NCBI RefSeq assembly: GCF_000382045.1
Contig: NZ_KB907466.1
Location: 46,090 to 110,089, forward strand
Direction: 5' to 3'
Source of the DNA: Variovorax atrisoli 110B
GTDB taxonomy: Bacteria; Pseudomonadota; Gammaproteobacteria; Burkholderiales; Burkholderiaceae_C
DNA: 64,000 nt
The position numbers and the translations under genes were made by a program. The notes beneath the pieces were generated by a model that saw nothing but the letters and a program-made list of their open reading frames with translations, had not been told where the DNA came from and made no database searches. Of this stretch, positions 45,517 to 54,198 are shown in pieces (position 1 is the stretch's first letter; each line of letters begins with the position of its first letter).

Positions 45517-46485
45517 TCAGCCTTCGATCTGGATGTTGGCCTTGCGGATCACCTCGGCGTACTTCGCGATCTCGCTCTGGATGAAGGCCGCGAAGCGCTC
45601 CGGCGTGCCCGACAGCGACGCGATGCCGCCCTTCTGGAAGGCATCGGCCATTGCAGGGCCCGCGAGCGCGCGGTTCACCTCGGCGTTCATGCGCTGCACG
45701 ACGGCGTCGGGCGTGCCGGCGGGCGCCAGCAGTCCGTTCCACGAATTGGACTCGATGGCCACGCCCTGTTCGGCCAGTGTGGGTATGGACGGTGCGTACT
45801 GCGAGCGCTGGGCGGTCGCCATGCCCAGCGCCACCAGCTTGCCGCTCTGGATGTGGCCGCGGAACTCGGGCCAGTTGCCGAACATCATCGTCACCTGGCC
45901 GCCGAGCAGGTCGGTGAGCGCCGGGCCCTGGCCCTTGTAGGGCACGTGCACGATGTCCAGCCCCATCTGCAGCCTGAGCATCTCGCCCGAGAGATGGGCC
46001 GAGGTGCCGTTGCCGAAGGAAGCGAAGCTCAGCGTGCCGGGCTTCGCCTTGGCGGCGTTGCGCAGGTCGGCCAGCGTCTTCAGGCCGTTGCCCGGATGCG
46101 TGGCCAGCACGTGCTCGGACATGCCCATGAGCGCGACCGGGCGCAGGTCCTTCTGCGTGTCGTAGGGCAGCTTGCGGATCAGCGTCTGGTTGGCCGTGAA
46201 GCTGTTGGCCACGCAGACGAAGGTGTAGCCGTCGGGCGCAGCCTTGGCCGCGGCGTCGACGCCGATCACCGTGCCCGCGCCGGGCTTGTTGTCGACGACC
46301 ACCGGCTGGCCCAGCGTCTTCGACAGCTCCGTGCCGACGAGGCGTGCGACGAAGTCGGTGGTGCCGCCGGGTGTGAAGGGCACGATCACGCGGATCGGCT
46401 TGGCGGGCCATGTGCCCTGCGCGCGTGCGAGCGAGGGCAGGGCCGCGAGGGCGGCCGCGCCTTGCAGCAGCGTGCGGCGTTGCAT
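45517..46485 (-). CDS. Bug-family tripartite tricarboxylate transporter receptor
   Basis: A 322-residue periplasmic binding protein. The start MQRRTLLQGAAALAALP opens a signal peptide cleaved near LARAQG. Bug motifs IRVIVPFTPGGTTDFVARL and VVDNKPGAGTVIG are present. It lies inside the hpa genes, so its ligand may be an aromatic acid of the pathway such as 4-hydroxyphenylacetate; this is inference. The start codon directly follows a 36-base tandem repeat. No membrane TctAB genes are near. Confidence 0.92.
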   Translation of the reverse strand: MQRRTLLQGAAALAALPSLARAQGTWPAKPIRVIVPFTPGGTTDFVARLVGTELSKTLGQPVVVDNKPGAGTVIGVDAAAKAAPDGYTFVCVANSFTANQTLIRKLPYDTQKDLRPVALMGMSEHVLATHPGNGLKTLADLRNAAKAKPGTLSFASFGNGTSAHLSGEMLRLQMGLDIVHVPYKGQGPALTDLLGGQVTMMFGNWPEFRGHIQSGKLVALGMATAQRSQYAPSIPTLAEQGVAIESNSWNGLLAPAGTPDAVVQRMNAEVNRALAGPAMADAFQKGGIASLSGTPERFAAFIQSEIAKYAEVIRKANIQIEG

Positions 46486-46486
46486 G

Positions 46487-46573
46487 CTCACGCCACGCCC
46501 TTGCACGACTGTCGGATCGTGACTCACGCCACGCCTCTGCACGGCTGTTGGATCGTGGCTCACGCCACGCCCC
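46487..46573. repeat. 36-base tandem repeat, 2.4 copies, between hpaE and bug gene
   Basis: Unit 1 is 46487 to 46522, unit 2 is 46523 to 46558 and a partial third unit runs to 46573, into the end of hpaE. Units begin CTCACGCCACGCC and end GGATCGTG, differing at five positions. On the minus strand the core GGCGTGGCGTGAG occurs three times: over the hpaE stop, in the middle, and just before the bug ATG. Confidence 0.93.
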
Positions 46574-48026
46574 AGTGCGGAATGTGATGCGAGCCCAGCG
46601 ACACCGCCACGTTCTTCGGCTCGCAGAACACTTCGTAGCTCCAGGTGCCGCCTTCGCGGCCGGTGCCCGAGGCCTTGGTGCCGCCGAAGGGCTGGCGCAG
46701 GTCGCGTACGTTCTGGCTGTTGACGAAGCACATGCCGGCTTCCACGGCGGCGGCCACGCGGTGCGCCTTGCCGATGTTCTCGGTCCACACGTAGCTGGAG
46801 AGGCCGTACTGGATGTCGTTGGCCAGCTCGATGGCGTGCGCCTCGTCCTTGAACGGAATGAGGCAGGCGACGGGTCCGAAGATCTCGTCCTGTGCGATCT
46901 TCATGCGGTTGTCCACGTCGGCGAAGACGGTGGGCACCACGTAGTTGCCCTTCTTCACGCGGTCGGGCAGGTTCGACGGGGCTTCCAGCCCGCCGCACAG
47001 CAGCGTCGCGCCTTCCTTCGGGCCCAGCTCGATGTAGCTGCGCACCTTGGCCAGGTGGGCCTGCGAGATCATCGGGCCGACGATGGTCTTCTCGTCCAGC
47101 GGATCGCCCACCGTGATGCGCTTCGCGCGCTCCGCGAACTTCGCGGCGAAGTCGGCGTAGATCGACTGTTGCACCAGGATGCGCGAGCCGGCCGTGCAGC
47201 GCTCGCCGTTGTTGCTGAAGATCATGAACACGGCCGCATCGAGCGCGCGGTCGAGGTCGGCGTCCTCGAAGATCACGAAGGGGCTCTTGCCGCCGAGCTC
47301 CATGCTGAACTTCTTCAGGCCCGCGCTCTTCACGATGCGGTTGCCGGTGGCCGTGGAGCCGGTGAACGAGATGGCGCGCACGTCGGGGTGGCTCACCAGC
47401 GGCTCTCCGGCTTCCTTGCCGTAGCCGTGCACCAGGTTCAGCACGCCGGGCGGAATGCCGGCCTCCAGTGCCAGTTCTCCGAGGCGCGCGGCCGTCAGCG
47501 GCGAGAGCTCGCTCATCTTCAGCACGGCCGTGTTGCCGAAGGCCAGGCAGGGCGCGACCTTCCAGGTGGCCGTCATGAAGGGCACGTTCCACGGGCTGAT
47601 GAGCGCGCACACGCCCACCGGATGGAACAGCGTGTAGTTCAGGTGCGTGGGCGTGGGGTAGGTGTGGCCGTCCACGCGCGTGCACATCTCGGCGAAGTAG
47701 TAGAAGTTGTCGGCCGCGCGCGGCACCAGCTGCTTGCCGGTCTGCGCGATGACCTGGCCGCAGTCGTTGGTCTCGGTCTGCGCGATCTCGGGCACGTTCT
47801 TCGCAATGAGGTCGCCGAGCTTGCGGATGAGCTTCGCGCGCTCGGGCGCGGGCATGCCGGCCCACTTGGGAAAGGCTTCCTTCGCGGCGGCCACCGCGGC
47901 GTTGACCTCGGCTTCGCCGCCCGAGGCGACTTCGGCCAGCACTTCCTGCGTGGCGGGGTTGACGGTCTCGAAGTAGTCCGAGCCCTTGACGGACTTGCCG
48001 CCGATGAGATGGTCGATCTGTTGCAT
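46560..48026 (-). CDS. hpaE: 5-Carboxymethyl-2-hydroxymuconate semialdehyde dehydrogenase HpaE
   Basis: A 488-residue aldehyde dehydrogenase. The catalytic Cys lies in NNGERCTAGSR and the general base Glu in MELGGKSPF, with the NAD-binding FTGSTATGNRI. Context (hpaG, hpaD, hpaF, hpaH, hpaI) identifies it as HpaE, which oxidises the ring-fission semialdehyde. Full length. Its stop codon lies in the partial third unit of the tandem repeat. Confidence 0.94.
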   Translation of the reverse strand: MQQIDHLIGGKSVKGSDYFETVNPATQEVLAEVASGGEAEVNAAVAAAKEAFPKWAGMPAPERAKLIRKLGDLIAKNVPEIAQTETNDCGQVIAQTGKQLVPRAADNFYYFAEMCTRVDGHTYPTPTHLNYTLFHPVGVCALISPWNVPFMTATWKVAPCLAFGNTAVLKMSELSPLTAARLGELALEAGIPPGVLNLVHGYGKEAGEPLVSHPDVRAISFTGSTATGNRIVKSAGLKKFSMELGGKSPFVIFEDADLDRALDAAVFMIFSNNGERCTAGSRILVQQSIYADFAAKFAERAKRITVGDPLDEKTIVGPMISQAHLAKVRSYIELGPKEGATLLCGGLEAPSNLPDRVKKGNYVVPTVFADVDNRMKIAQDEIFGPVACLIPFKDEAHAIELANDIQYGLSSYVWTENIGKAHRVAAAVEAGMCFVNSQNVRDLRQPFGGTKASGTGREGGTWSYEVFCEPKNVAVSLGSHHIPHWGVA

Positions 48027-48055
48027 GGAAAAGGTCCAAAAAGGGTCCGGATCTG

Positions 48056-49036
48056 TCAGTCCAGTTTGATGTCGCGCGCCTTGATGAGGGCGTGCCACTT
48101 CTTGCGCTCCGAATCGGCGTAGCGCGTCATTTCGGCGGCTTCGGCGGGGCGTGCCTCCCAGCCGGCGTCGTAGAGCTTCTGCTTCACGCCGGCGTCGGCC
48201 ATGGCCTTCTGCAGCTCGCTGCCCAGCTTCGCCTGCACTTCCTTGGGCGTGGCCGCGGGCGTCACGAGGCCCTGCCATGTGTAGGCCTCGACGTTGGCGA
48301 AGCCGAGCTCCTTGGCCGTGGGAACGTTGGGCAGCTGCGGCACGCGCTCGCCCGACATGGCCAGCAGCGGGATCACCTTGCCGGCCTTGATCGCGCTCAC
48401 GCCGCTGGGCAGGTCGAGCATCATCAGCGCGACCTGGCCGCCCATCAGGTCCTGCAGGGCGGGGGCGCCGCCCTTGTAGGGCACGTGCAGCATCGATACG
48501 CCGGCCTCGCGCTGGAACAGTTCGTAGGCGAGGTGGTGCGGGCTGCCGGTGCCTGGCGTCGCGATGCTGTACTTGCCGGGCGAGGCCTTGAGCGCGGCCA
48601 GCAGCGCCTTCGCATCGGCGATGCCCGCGTTGGGCGCGGCGGTGATGACGAGCGGCGAGCGGCCCATCATCCCGACGAGCGCGAAGTCTTTCTCCGCGTC
48701 GTAGGGCAGCTTCTTGTAGAGCGCTGGGTTGTAGACCAGCACGCCGTTGTCGGCGGAGAACACGGTGTAGCCGTCGCCCGGCGAGCGCGCCACGTTCTCC
48801 GACGCGATGATCGCGCCCGCTCCCGGGCGGTTGTCCACAAGCACAGGCTGGCCCAGCTGCTGCGAGACCTGCGCGCCCACGGTGCGCGCGAGGAAGTCGG
48901 TGCCGCCGCCGGCCGGATAGCCGACCACCCAGCGCACGGGCTTGGCGGGGTAGGCGGTCTGCGCGAGGGCCACGGCCGAGACGGCCAGGGCCAGCGCGGC
49001 CGTGGTGGACTGGAGGAGCTTTCTGCCGGTGATCAT
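48056..49036 (-). CDS. Bug-family tripartite tricarboxylate transporter receptor
   Basis: A 326-residue periplasmic binding protein with a signal peptide cleaved near ALAQT. Bug motifs VRWVVGYPAGGGTDFLART and LVDNRPGAGAIIA are clear, and MLHVPYKGGAPALQDLMGG follows. Second of three such genes inside the hpa/dehydratase cluster; its sequence is quite different from the others, so ligands may differ. Lies 29 bases upstream of hpaE. Confidence 0.92.
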   Translation of the reverse strand: MITGRKLLQSTTAALALAVSAVALAQTAYPAKPVRWVVGYPAGGGTDFLARTVGAQVSQQLGQPVLVDNRPGAGAIIASENVARSPGDGYTVFSADNGVLVYNPALYKKLPYDAEKDFALVGMMGRSPLVITAAPNAGIADAKALLAALKASPGKYSIATPGTGSPHHLAYELFQREAGVSMLHVPYKGGAPALQDLMGGQVALMMLDLPSGVSAIKAGKVIPLLAMSGERVPQLPNVPTAKELGFANVEAYTWQGLVTPAATPKEVQAKLGSELQKAMADAGVKQKLYDAGWEARPAEAAEMTRYADSERKKWHALIKARDIKLD

Positions 49037-49131
49037 GTCGTGTTGTCTCCGCTGATCTGGTTGTGGATGTGGCAATGAAAGGAAGGAGCGTCGCGGTGCG
49101 TGCCGAAGCGGCGGGCAGGTGACGCGCAAGC

Positions 49132-49902
49132 TCAGGCGGCCGCGATGGTGTTCACCAGCGCGCCCACGCCCTCGATCTCGGTGACGACCACGTCGCCCGG
49201 CCTGCAGTCGACCACGCCGTCGGGCGTGCCGGTGAGGATCAGGTCGCCCGGCGAGAGCGTCATGAAGCGGCTGAAGTACTCGATGAGGAAGGGCGCGTCG
49301 AAGATCATGTCGCACGTGTTGCCTTGCTGCGTGACCGTGCCGTTCACGGTGGTGCGCAGCGCGAGCGACATCGGATCGGCGATGTCGGCCGCGTCCACGA
49401 ACCACGGGCCCAGCGGCGTGCAGGTGTCGCGGTTCTTCACGCGCAGGTTGGGGCGGTACCAGTTCTCCAGGTAGTCGCGGATGGCGTAGTCGTTGGCCAC
49501 CGTGTAGCCGCCGATGAAGTCGTAGGCGTCCTCGCGCTTCACGTTCCTCGCGGTCCTGCCGACCACGATGGCGAGCTCGCATTCGTAGTGCATGAACCGC
49601 ACGCCGGCAGGACGGTGCGTTTGCTGGCGATGGCCGATGAGCGTGCTCTGGCCCTTGACGAACACCAGCGGCTCCTCGGGCGCCTTGAACTCCAGCTCCT
49701 TGGCATGGTCGGCGTAGTTGAGGCCCAGCGCGAGGATGGTGCGCGGACGTGCGGTGGGCGCGAGCGGCGGCAGCCACACCAGCTGCTCCTGCGGCACGAC
49801 GCGGCCGTCGTCCAGCCGCACCGCGGCGTCGGGACGGCCGTCGAACTCGTGGCTGGTGCCGGTGTGCTCGCGGCCTTCGAAGATGACGCGTGCGTGCTTC
49901 AT
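49132..49902 (-). CDS. hpaG2: Homoprotocatechuate pathway decarboxylase/isomerase HpaG2
   Basis: A 256-residue fumarylacetoacetase-fold protein. It has the typical ILALGLNYADHAKEL, YECELAIVVGRTARNV and LILTGTPDGV segments, with acidic metal ligands in the ECEL region. With HpaG1 it decarboxylates the oxidised ring-fission product (5-oxo-pent-3-ene-1,2,5-tricarboxylate) and isomerises the result. In E. coli both halves form one HpaG protein; here they are separate genes overlapping by 4 bases. Confidence 0.92.
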   Translation of the reverse strand: MKHARVIFEGREHTGTSHEFDGRPDAAVRLDDGRVVPQEQLVWLPPLAPTARPRTILALGLNYADHAKELEFKAPEEPLVFVKGQSTLIGHRQQTHRPAGVRFMHYECELAIVVGRTARNVKREDAYDFIGGYTVANDYAIRDYLENWYRPNLRVKNRDTCTPLGPWFVDAADIADPMSLALRTTVNGTVTQQGNTCDMIFDAPFLIEYFSRFMTLSPGDLILTGTPDGVVDCRPGDVVVTEIEGVGALVNTIAAA

Positions 49903-50537
49903 GCCGTGGCTTCCTTCACCAGCGTGTTGCTCAGGGTCTCGAACCCCGGCGCGGAGATGTCGATGCGGTCGCCCGCACGTGCCAGCGGGCGGTCGGGGCC
50001 GCAGCCGAGCATCAGCACGTCGCCGTGCGCGAGCGTCATGAATTCGCCGACGTCGGCGAGCAGCTGCTGCGCCGGTCGCACGAGCTGCGAGAAGTCGAGC
50101 GACTGCTTCAGCTCGCCGTTGATGCGAACCTCGACGCGAAAGCCCGCGGGATCGGCCACTTCCTGCGCGTCGCGCAGCACGGGGCCGATGCCGAGGAAGC
50201 CGTCGACGCACTTGAACTTGACCGGCGGGCGGAAGAAGCTCGCGTGCGGGATCGACAGGTCGTTCATCAGCACGAAGCCTTCGACGTCGCCCTCGGCGCC
50301 GATCACCATGCCGATGCTCGCGCCGACTTCGACTTCAGGTACGCCGGCCGGCACCGTGATGGCGCTGCCGTGCGGGCTCCAGGTGTTGGCCGTCTTCACG
50401 TAGAGCACCGGCGCCTTCGGCGGAGCCTTGTAGGGCGGCTGCGTCATCTGCGGCGCGAGCGCCTCCACCTCCGCGCGGAAGTTGAGCAGGCTGCCGTACA
50501 CCGTGCCCGTGGGCAGGAAATGGGGAGTGCTGCTCAT
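49899..50537 (-). CDS. hpaG1: Homoprotocatechuate pathway decarboxylase/isomerase HpaG1
   Basis: A 212-residue fumarylacetoacetase-fold protein, the shorter partner of HpaG2. It starts HFLPTGTVYGSLLNFRAEVE and contains VEVGASIGMVIG and LAHGDVLMLGCGPDRP. Its length matches the N-terminal half of fused HpaG. It overlaps hpaR upstream and hpaG2 downstream by 4 bases each, so the three are translationally coupled. Confidence 0.92.
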   Translation of the reverse strand: MSSTPHFLPTGTVYGSLLNFRAEVEALAPQMTQPPYKAPPKAPVLYVKTANTWSPHGSAITVPAGVPEVEVGASIGMVIGAEGDVEGFVLMNDLSIPHASFFRPPVKFKCVDGFLGIGPVLRDAQEVADPAGFRVEVRINGELKQSLDFSQLVRPAQQLLADVGEFMTLAHGDVLMLGCGPDRPLARAGDRIDISAPGFETLSNTLVKEATA

Positions 50538-50971
50538 GGCGAGGGTTGCTCCAGTGCGATGAGTTCGTCGAGCAGCCCGTAGAGCTGCGCGAGCTTGGCC
50601 TTGCCGAGGGACTTTTCCATCCAGTCGTAGTGCGCCTCGATGCTGGTTCCGAGCCGCTTCACCAGCTTCATGCCGTGCGGCGTGGCCTCGACCACGGTGC
50701 GGCGCTGGTCGGCCGGATCGCGCGAACGGGTGATGAGGTTGTCGCGCTCCATGCGCGCGAGCACGCCGGTGAGGCTGGGCCCGAGGATGAAGGCCTCGCG
50801 CGCCACGCGGCCGGTGTCGACCGCGCCGTGCTCGCCCAGCACGCGCAGCACGCGCCACTGCTGGTCGGACAGCGCGTGCTCGCGCAGGCTGGGCCGCGTG
50901 TGGGCCATCACGGCCTCGCGCGCCTGCAGCAGCAGCCGCGGCAGGTTGCGATGAGTGAATGTGGTGCTCAA
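50534..50971 (-). CDS. hpaR: MarR-family repressor HpaR
   Basis: A 145-residue MarR regulator. The winged helix-turn-helix includes AREAFILGPSLTGVLARMER and the wing RDPADQRRTVVE. It belongs to the HpaR group, which represses the meta-cleavage operon until an aromatic acid binds. It is the promoter-proximal gene of the hpa operon, overlapping hpaG1 by 4 bases, with a perfect palindrome 22 bases upstream of its start. Autorepression is therefore likely. Confidence 0.94.
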   Translation of the reverse strand: MSTTFTHRNLPRLLLQAREAVMAHTRPSLREHALSDQQWRVLRVLGEHGAVDTGRVAREAFILGPSLTGVLARMERDNLITRSRDPADQRRTVVEATPHGMKLVKRLGTSIEAHYDWMEKSLGKAKLAQLYGLLDELIALEQPSP

Positions 50972-50993
50972 GGCTTGTCTCTTCCGAAATTAC

Positions 50994-51005
50994 TTAACAT
51001 GTTAA
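50994..51005. promoter_or_regulatory. Likely HpaR operator upstream of hpa operon
   Basis: A perfect 12-base palindrome, TTAACATGTTAA, inside an AT-rich patch just before hpaR. Size and position suit a MarR dimer that blocks the operon promoter. The assignment to HpaR is inference. Confidence 0.65.
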
Positions 51006-51087
51006 ATGAATCGTCGCGGCTTTCCTAGCCGATTGCGCGATCGATTCGCAAACCTAGGGTATGCACGGATGAGCCGTGCGGCGGGCT

Positions 51088-51600
51088 TCAGCGCGTGGCG
51101 GATGCCTCGCGGCGGCGCCGGTCGGCCTTGGGAAGGTCGGCCGCGGCAGCCACCATCGCCTCGCCGCGCGCGTGCAGGCGCTGCAGCATGTCGTCGAGCA
51201 GCGCCACTTCGTCGGTCCTCAGCGCGCCGAGCAGCTCGGTGTTGATCGCGCAGACCAGCGGATAGAGCTCCGCATGGAGCTTCGTGCCTCGCGCGGTGAG
51301 CCGCAGGCGCACGTGGCGGCGGTCGCCCGCGGGCTGCTCGCGCGAGACCAGGCCCTTGTCGACCAGCGAGCTCACCGCGCGCGAGGTGCGTGCCCGGTCG
51401 AGCTGCGCATGCTCGGCCAGCTGCGACGAGCCCAGCGCACCGTGCCCCGCGAGCGTGGCGATGAGGCGCCATTCGCGCCGCGTGATGCCGAAGCGGCCCT
51501 CGCACAGCCGGATCACCATGCTGCCCGCCACCGACAGGAGCCGGCTGGTGCGGTAGAGCAGCAGGTCGTCGAGCGTGCGGGGCTGCGCGTGCATCGGCAT
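51088..51600 (-). CDS. MarR-family transcriptional regulator
   Basis: A 170-residue MarR regulator, starting MPMHAQPRTLDD. The DNA-binding part contains LAEHAQLDRARTSRAVSSL and a wing around GDRRHVRLRL. The C-terminus is basic (KADRRRREASATR). It is divergent from a Bug-family gene across 106 bases, which it probably regulates. Distinct from HpaR in sequence. Confidence 0.9.
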   Translation of the reverse strand: MPMHAQPRTLDDLLLYRTSRLLSVAGSMVIRLCEGRFGITRREWRLIATLAGHGALGSSQLAEHAQLDRARTSRAVSSLVDKGLVSREQPAGDRRHVRLRLTARGTKLHAELYPLVCAINTELLGALRTDEVALLDDMLQRLHARGEAMVAAAADLPKADRRRREASATR

Positions 51601-51620
51601 AGGGGTTTGCCCGGGCAATG

Positions 51621-51639
51621 ATTGATTAGATGAACCAAT
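51621..51639. promoter_or_regulatory. Candidate operator between marR gene and bug gene
   Basis: ATTGATTAGATGAACCAAT is an imperfect palindrome with half-sites ATTGrTT and AAyCAAT around 5 bases. It lies 20 bases upstream of the marR start in the divergent gap. A MarR site is inferred. Confidence 0.45.
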
Positions 51640-51706
51640 TGTCGGCGCTCTACAGTGGCCGCGACCCATGGCGCTGCGCAGACAGCAAGCAACGGAGACA
51701 AGACAG

Positions 51707-52720
51707 ATGACGACAGACCCGCACTCCCTGCATCTTCCAGGGCGCCGCCGCATGCTGGCCGCGCTCGGCGGCATGGCCCTCGCGCCGATGTCCGTGGCGG
51801 CGCAGGCCCAGCAGCAGACCATCCCGCGCGGCACGCCGGTGCGCGTGCTGATCGGCGTGCCCGCGGGCGGCACGCAGGACGTGCTCACGCGCGCCATCGC
51901 GCAGGAAGTGCGCGAGTCGCTCGGCCCGCTCATCGTCGACAACCGCTCGGGCGCCGCCGGGCGCATCGCGGTCGAGGCGGTGAAGACCGCCGCGCCCGAC
52001 GGCCGGACGCTGCTGCTGGGTGCCGCGAGCATGATGACCATGTTCCCGAGCGCGTACAAAAACCTGAGCTACGACCCGATCAGGGACTTCCAGCCGATCA
52101 TCAACGCGGCCCGCTTCGAGCTCGCGCTGGTGGTGCACAAGGACGTGCCGGCCAACACGGTGGCCGAATTCATCGCCTGGGCCAGGAAGCAGCCGGGCGG
52201 GGTGAGCTTCGCGTCGTACGGCGCAGGCACGCCCTCGCACTTCCTCGGCGAGATGCTCAACCGCGCGGCTGGGCTGTCGATGGTGCACGTGCCCTATCGC
52301 GGCTCCACGCCGGCGCGCCAGGACGTGATGGGCGGCACCGTGCCCGCCTACTTCGACACCGTGGGCGGCGCGCTGCAGATGGTGCCCGGCGGCCGCGTGA
52401 AGGTGCTCGCCACCAGCGGCGAGAAGCGCTCGCCGTTGATGCCGAACCTGCCCACCTTCGTCGAGAGCGGGTTGAAGGACGTGGTGGCGACTGCCTGGTT
52501 CGCCTATTACGCGCCGCAGAAGACGCCGAAGCCGGTGCTCGACCAGCTGCGCGCCGAGTTCACGCGCGCGGTGAACTCGCGCGAGGTGCGCCAGCAGCTG
52601 CTGCAGAACGGCATGTACCCGGTCGGTGACGGCCCCGAAGCGCTGCTGAAGACCATGCGCGAGGACACCGCGCGATGGGCGGCCATCATGAAGGCGGTGA
52701 ACTTCCAGGCCAACGACTGA
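51707..52720 (+). CDS. Bug-family tripartite tricarboxylate transporter receptor
   Basis: A 337-residue periplasmic binding protein. A signal peptide with RRR (weak Tat-like) is cleaved near VAAQAQ. Bug motifs include VRVLIGVPAGGTQDVLTRA and IVDNRSGAAGRIA. I chose the ATG at 51707 (MTTDPHSL), which has GGAG upstream, over an ATG at 51668. Divergent from a MarR gene. Fourth Bug protein in 14 kb. Ligand unknown. Confidence 0.9.
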   Translation: MTTDPHSLHLPGRRRMLAALGGMALAPMSVAAQAQQQTIPRGTPVRVLIGVPAGGTQDVLTRAIAQEVRESLGPLIVDNRSGAAGRIAVEAVKTAAPDGRTLLLGAASMMTMFPSAYKNLSYDPIRDFQPIINAARFELALVVHKDVPANTVAEFIAWARKQPGGVSFASYGAGTPSHFLGEMLNRAAGLSMVHVPYRGSTPARQDVMGGTVPAYFDTVGGALQMVPGGRVKVLATSGEKRSPLMPNLPTFVESGLKDVVATAWFAYYAPQKTPKPVLDQLRAEFTRAVNSREVRQQLLQNGMYPVGDGPEALLKTMREDTARWAAIMKAVNFQAND

Positions 52721-52754
52721 CGATGCGCCGCGCACGGCCACCTACACTCGAAGG

Positions 52755-54146
52755 ATGGCCAAGGACAAATCACTTTTCGTCTGCAGCGAATGCGGCGGCA
52801 CCAGCCCGAAGTGGCTGGGCAAATGCCCCAGCTGCGGCGCATGGAACACGCTCGTCGAGCAGGTCGCGGGCGCGGGCAGCGGGCCCGCCAACAACCGCTT
52901 CGGCACCCAGTTCGCATCGCTCGCGGGCGCATCGGAGCTCGCGACCCTTTCGGAGATCGAGGCGACCGACGTCGCGCGCACGCCCACCGGCATCGACGAG
53001 CTCGACCGCGTGCTGGGCGGCGGCATCGTCTCGGGCGGCGTCACGCTGATCGGCGGCGACCCCGGCATCGGCAAGTCGACGCTGCTGCTGCAGGCGGTCG
53101 ATGCGCTGCAGCACGCAGGGCAGAACGCGCTCTATGTCACCGGCGAGGAGAGCGGCTCGCAGGTGGCGCTGCGCTCCAGGCGGCTGGGCCTCGACCACTC
53201 GCAGGTGCAGGTGCTGGCCGAGATCCAGCTCGAGAAGATCATCGCCACGCTCGACGCCACGCGCCCGGCCATCGCGGTGATCGATTCGATCCAGACCGTG
53301 TATTCCGACCAGCTCACCTCGGCGCCCGGCTCCGTCGCGCAGGTGCGCGAATGCGCCGCGCACCTCACGCGCTTCGCCAAGACCAGCGACACGGCCGTGG
53401 TGCTGGTGGGCCACGTCACGAAGGAGGGCGCGCTCGCCGGCCCGCGCGTGCTCGAGCACATGGTCGACACGGTGCTGTACTTCGAGGGCGACACGCATTC
53501 GAGCTTCCGTCTCGTGCGCGCCATCAAGAACCGCTTCGGCGCGGTCAACGAGATCGGCGTGTTCGCCATGACCGAGCGCGGCCTGAAGGGCGTGACCAAC
53601 CCGAGCGCGATCTTCCTGAGCCAGCATGCCGAGCCGGTGCCGGGCAGCGTGGTGCTCGTCACGCTGGAAGGCACGCGCCCGATGCTGGTGGAGATCCAGG
53701 CGCTGGTCGACAACGGCGGGCCCAGCCCGCGCCGCCTCTCGGTGGGCCTGGACCGCGACCGCCTCGCGATGCTGCTGGCGGTGCTGCACCGCCACGCGGG
53801 CGTGGCGTGCATGGACCAGGACGTGTTCGTGAACGCGGTGGGCGGCGTGCGCATCAGCGAGCCCGCTGCCGACCTCGCCGTGATGCTGGCCATCACCTCG
53901 AGCCTGCGCGGCAAGCCCATGCCCAAGGGCTTCATCGCATTCGGCGAAGTGGGCCTGGCCGGCGAGGTGCGCCCCGCGCCGCGCGGGCAGGAGCGCCTGC
54001 GCGAGGCCGCCAAGCTGGGCTTCAGCGTGGCGGTGGTGCCGAAGGCGAACGCGCCCAAAAAGGGCGCGAAGGAAATCGAAGGGCTGACGATCCACGCCGT
54101 GGACCGCATCGAGGAGGCGATGGACGTGGTCCGCCGCCTCGACTGA
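52755..54146 (+). CDS. radA: DNA repair protein RadA
   Basis: A 463-residue RecA-like branch-migration helicase. The zinc finger has Cys10, Cys13, Cys24 and Cys27. Walker A GDPGIGKST is at 101 to 109. The RadA-specific KNRFGAVNEIGVF motif and a C-terminal Lon-protease-like domain (FIAFGEVGLAGEVRP) follow. It promotes strand exchange in recombination repair and can also drive transformation D-loops, which is notable beside a broken comM. Full length. Confidence 0.96.
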   Translation: MAKDKSLFVCSECGGTSPKWLGKCPSCGAWNTLVEQVAGAGSGPANNRFGTQFASLAGASELATLSEIEATDVARTPTGIDELDRVLGGGIVSGGVTLIGGDPGIGKSTLLLQAVDALQHAGQNALYVTGEESGSQVALRSRRLGLDHSQVQVLAEIQLEKIIATLDATRPAIAVIDSIQTVYSDQLTSAPGSVAQVRECAAHLTRFAKTSDTAVVLVGHVTKEGALAGPRVLEHMVDTVLYFEGDTHSSFRLVRAIKNRFGAVNEIGVFAMTERGLKGVTNPSAIFLSQHAEPVPGSVVLVTLEGTRPMLVEIQALVDNGGPSPRRLSVGLDRDRLAMLLAVLHRHAGVACMDQDVFVNAVGGVRISEPAADLAVMLAITSSLRGKPMPKGFIAFGEVGLAGEVRPAPRGQERLREAAKLGFSVAVVPKANAPKKGAKEIEGLTIHAVDRIEEAMDVVRRLD

Positions 54147-54153
54147 AACCGGG

Positions 54154-54189
54154 AAAAAATGACCCGGCGCGCGCGATGGCGCGCCGGGT
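54154..54189 (-). terminator. Terminator of the small lipoprotein gene
   Basis: An 11-base-pair stem, ACCCGGCGCGC with GCGCGCCGGGT (54162 to 54189), loop of six. On the minus strand it is followed by ATTTTTT. It ends transcription of the minus-strand lipoprotein gene that stops at 54199. On the plus strand there is no T tract, so radA would not be terminated efficiently by it. Confidence 0.85.
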
Positions 54190-54198
54190 CTACCCTCC

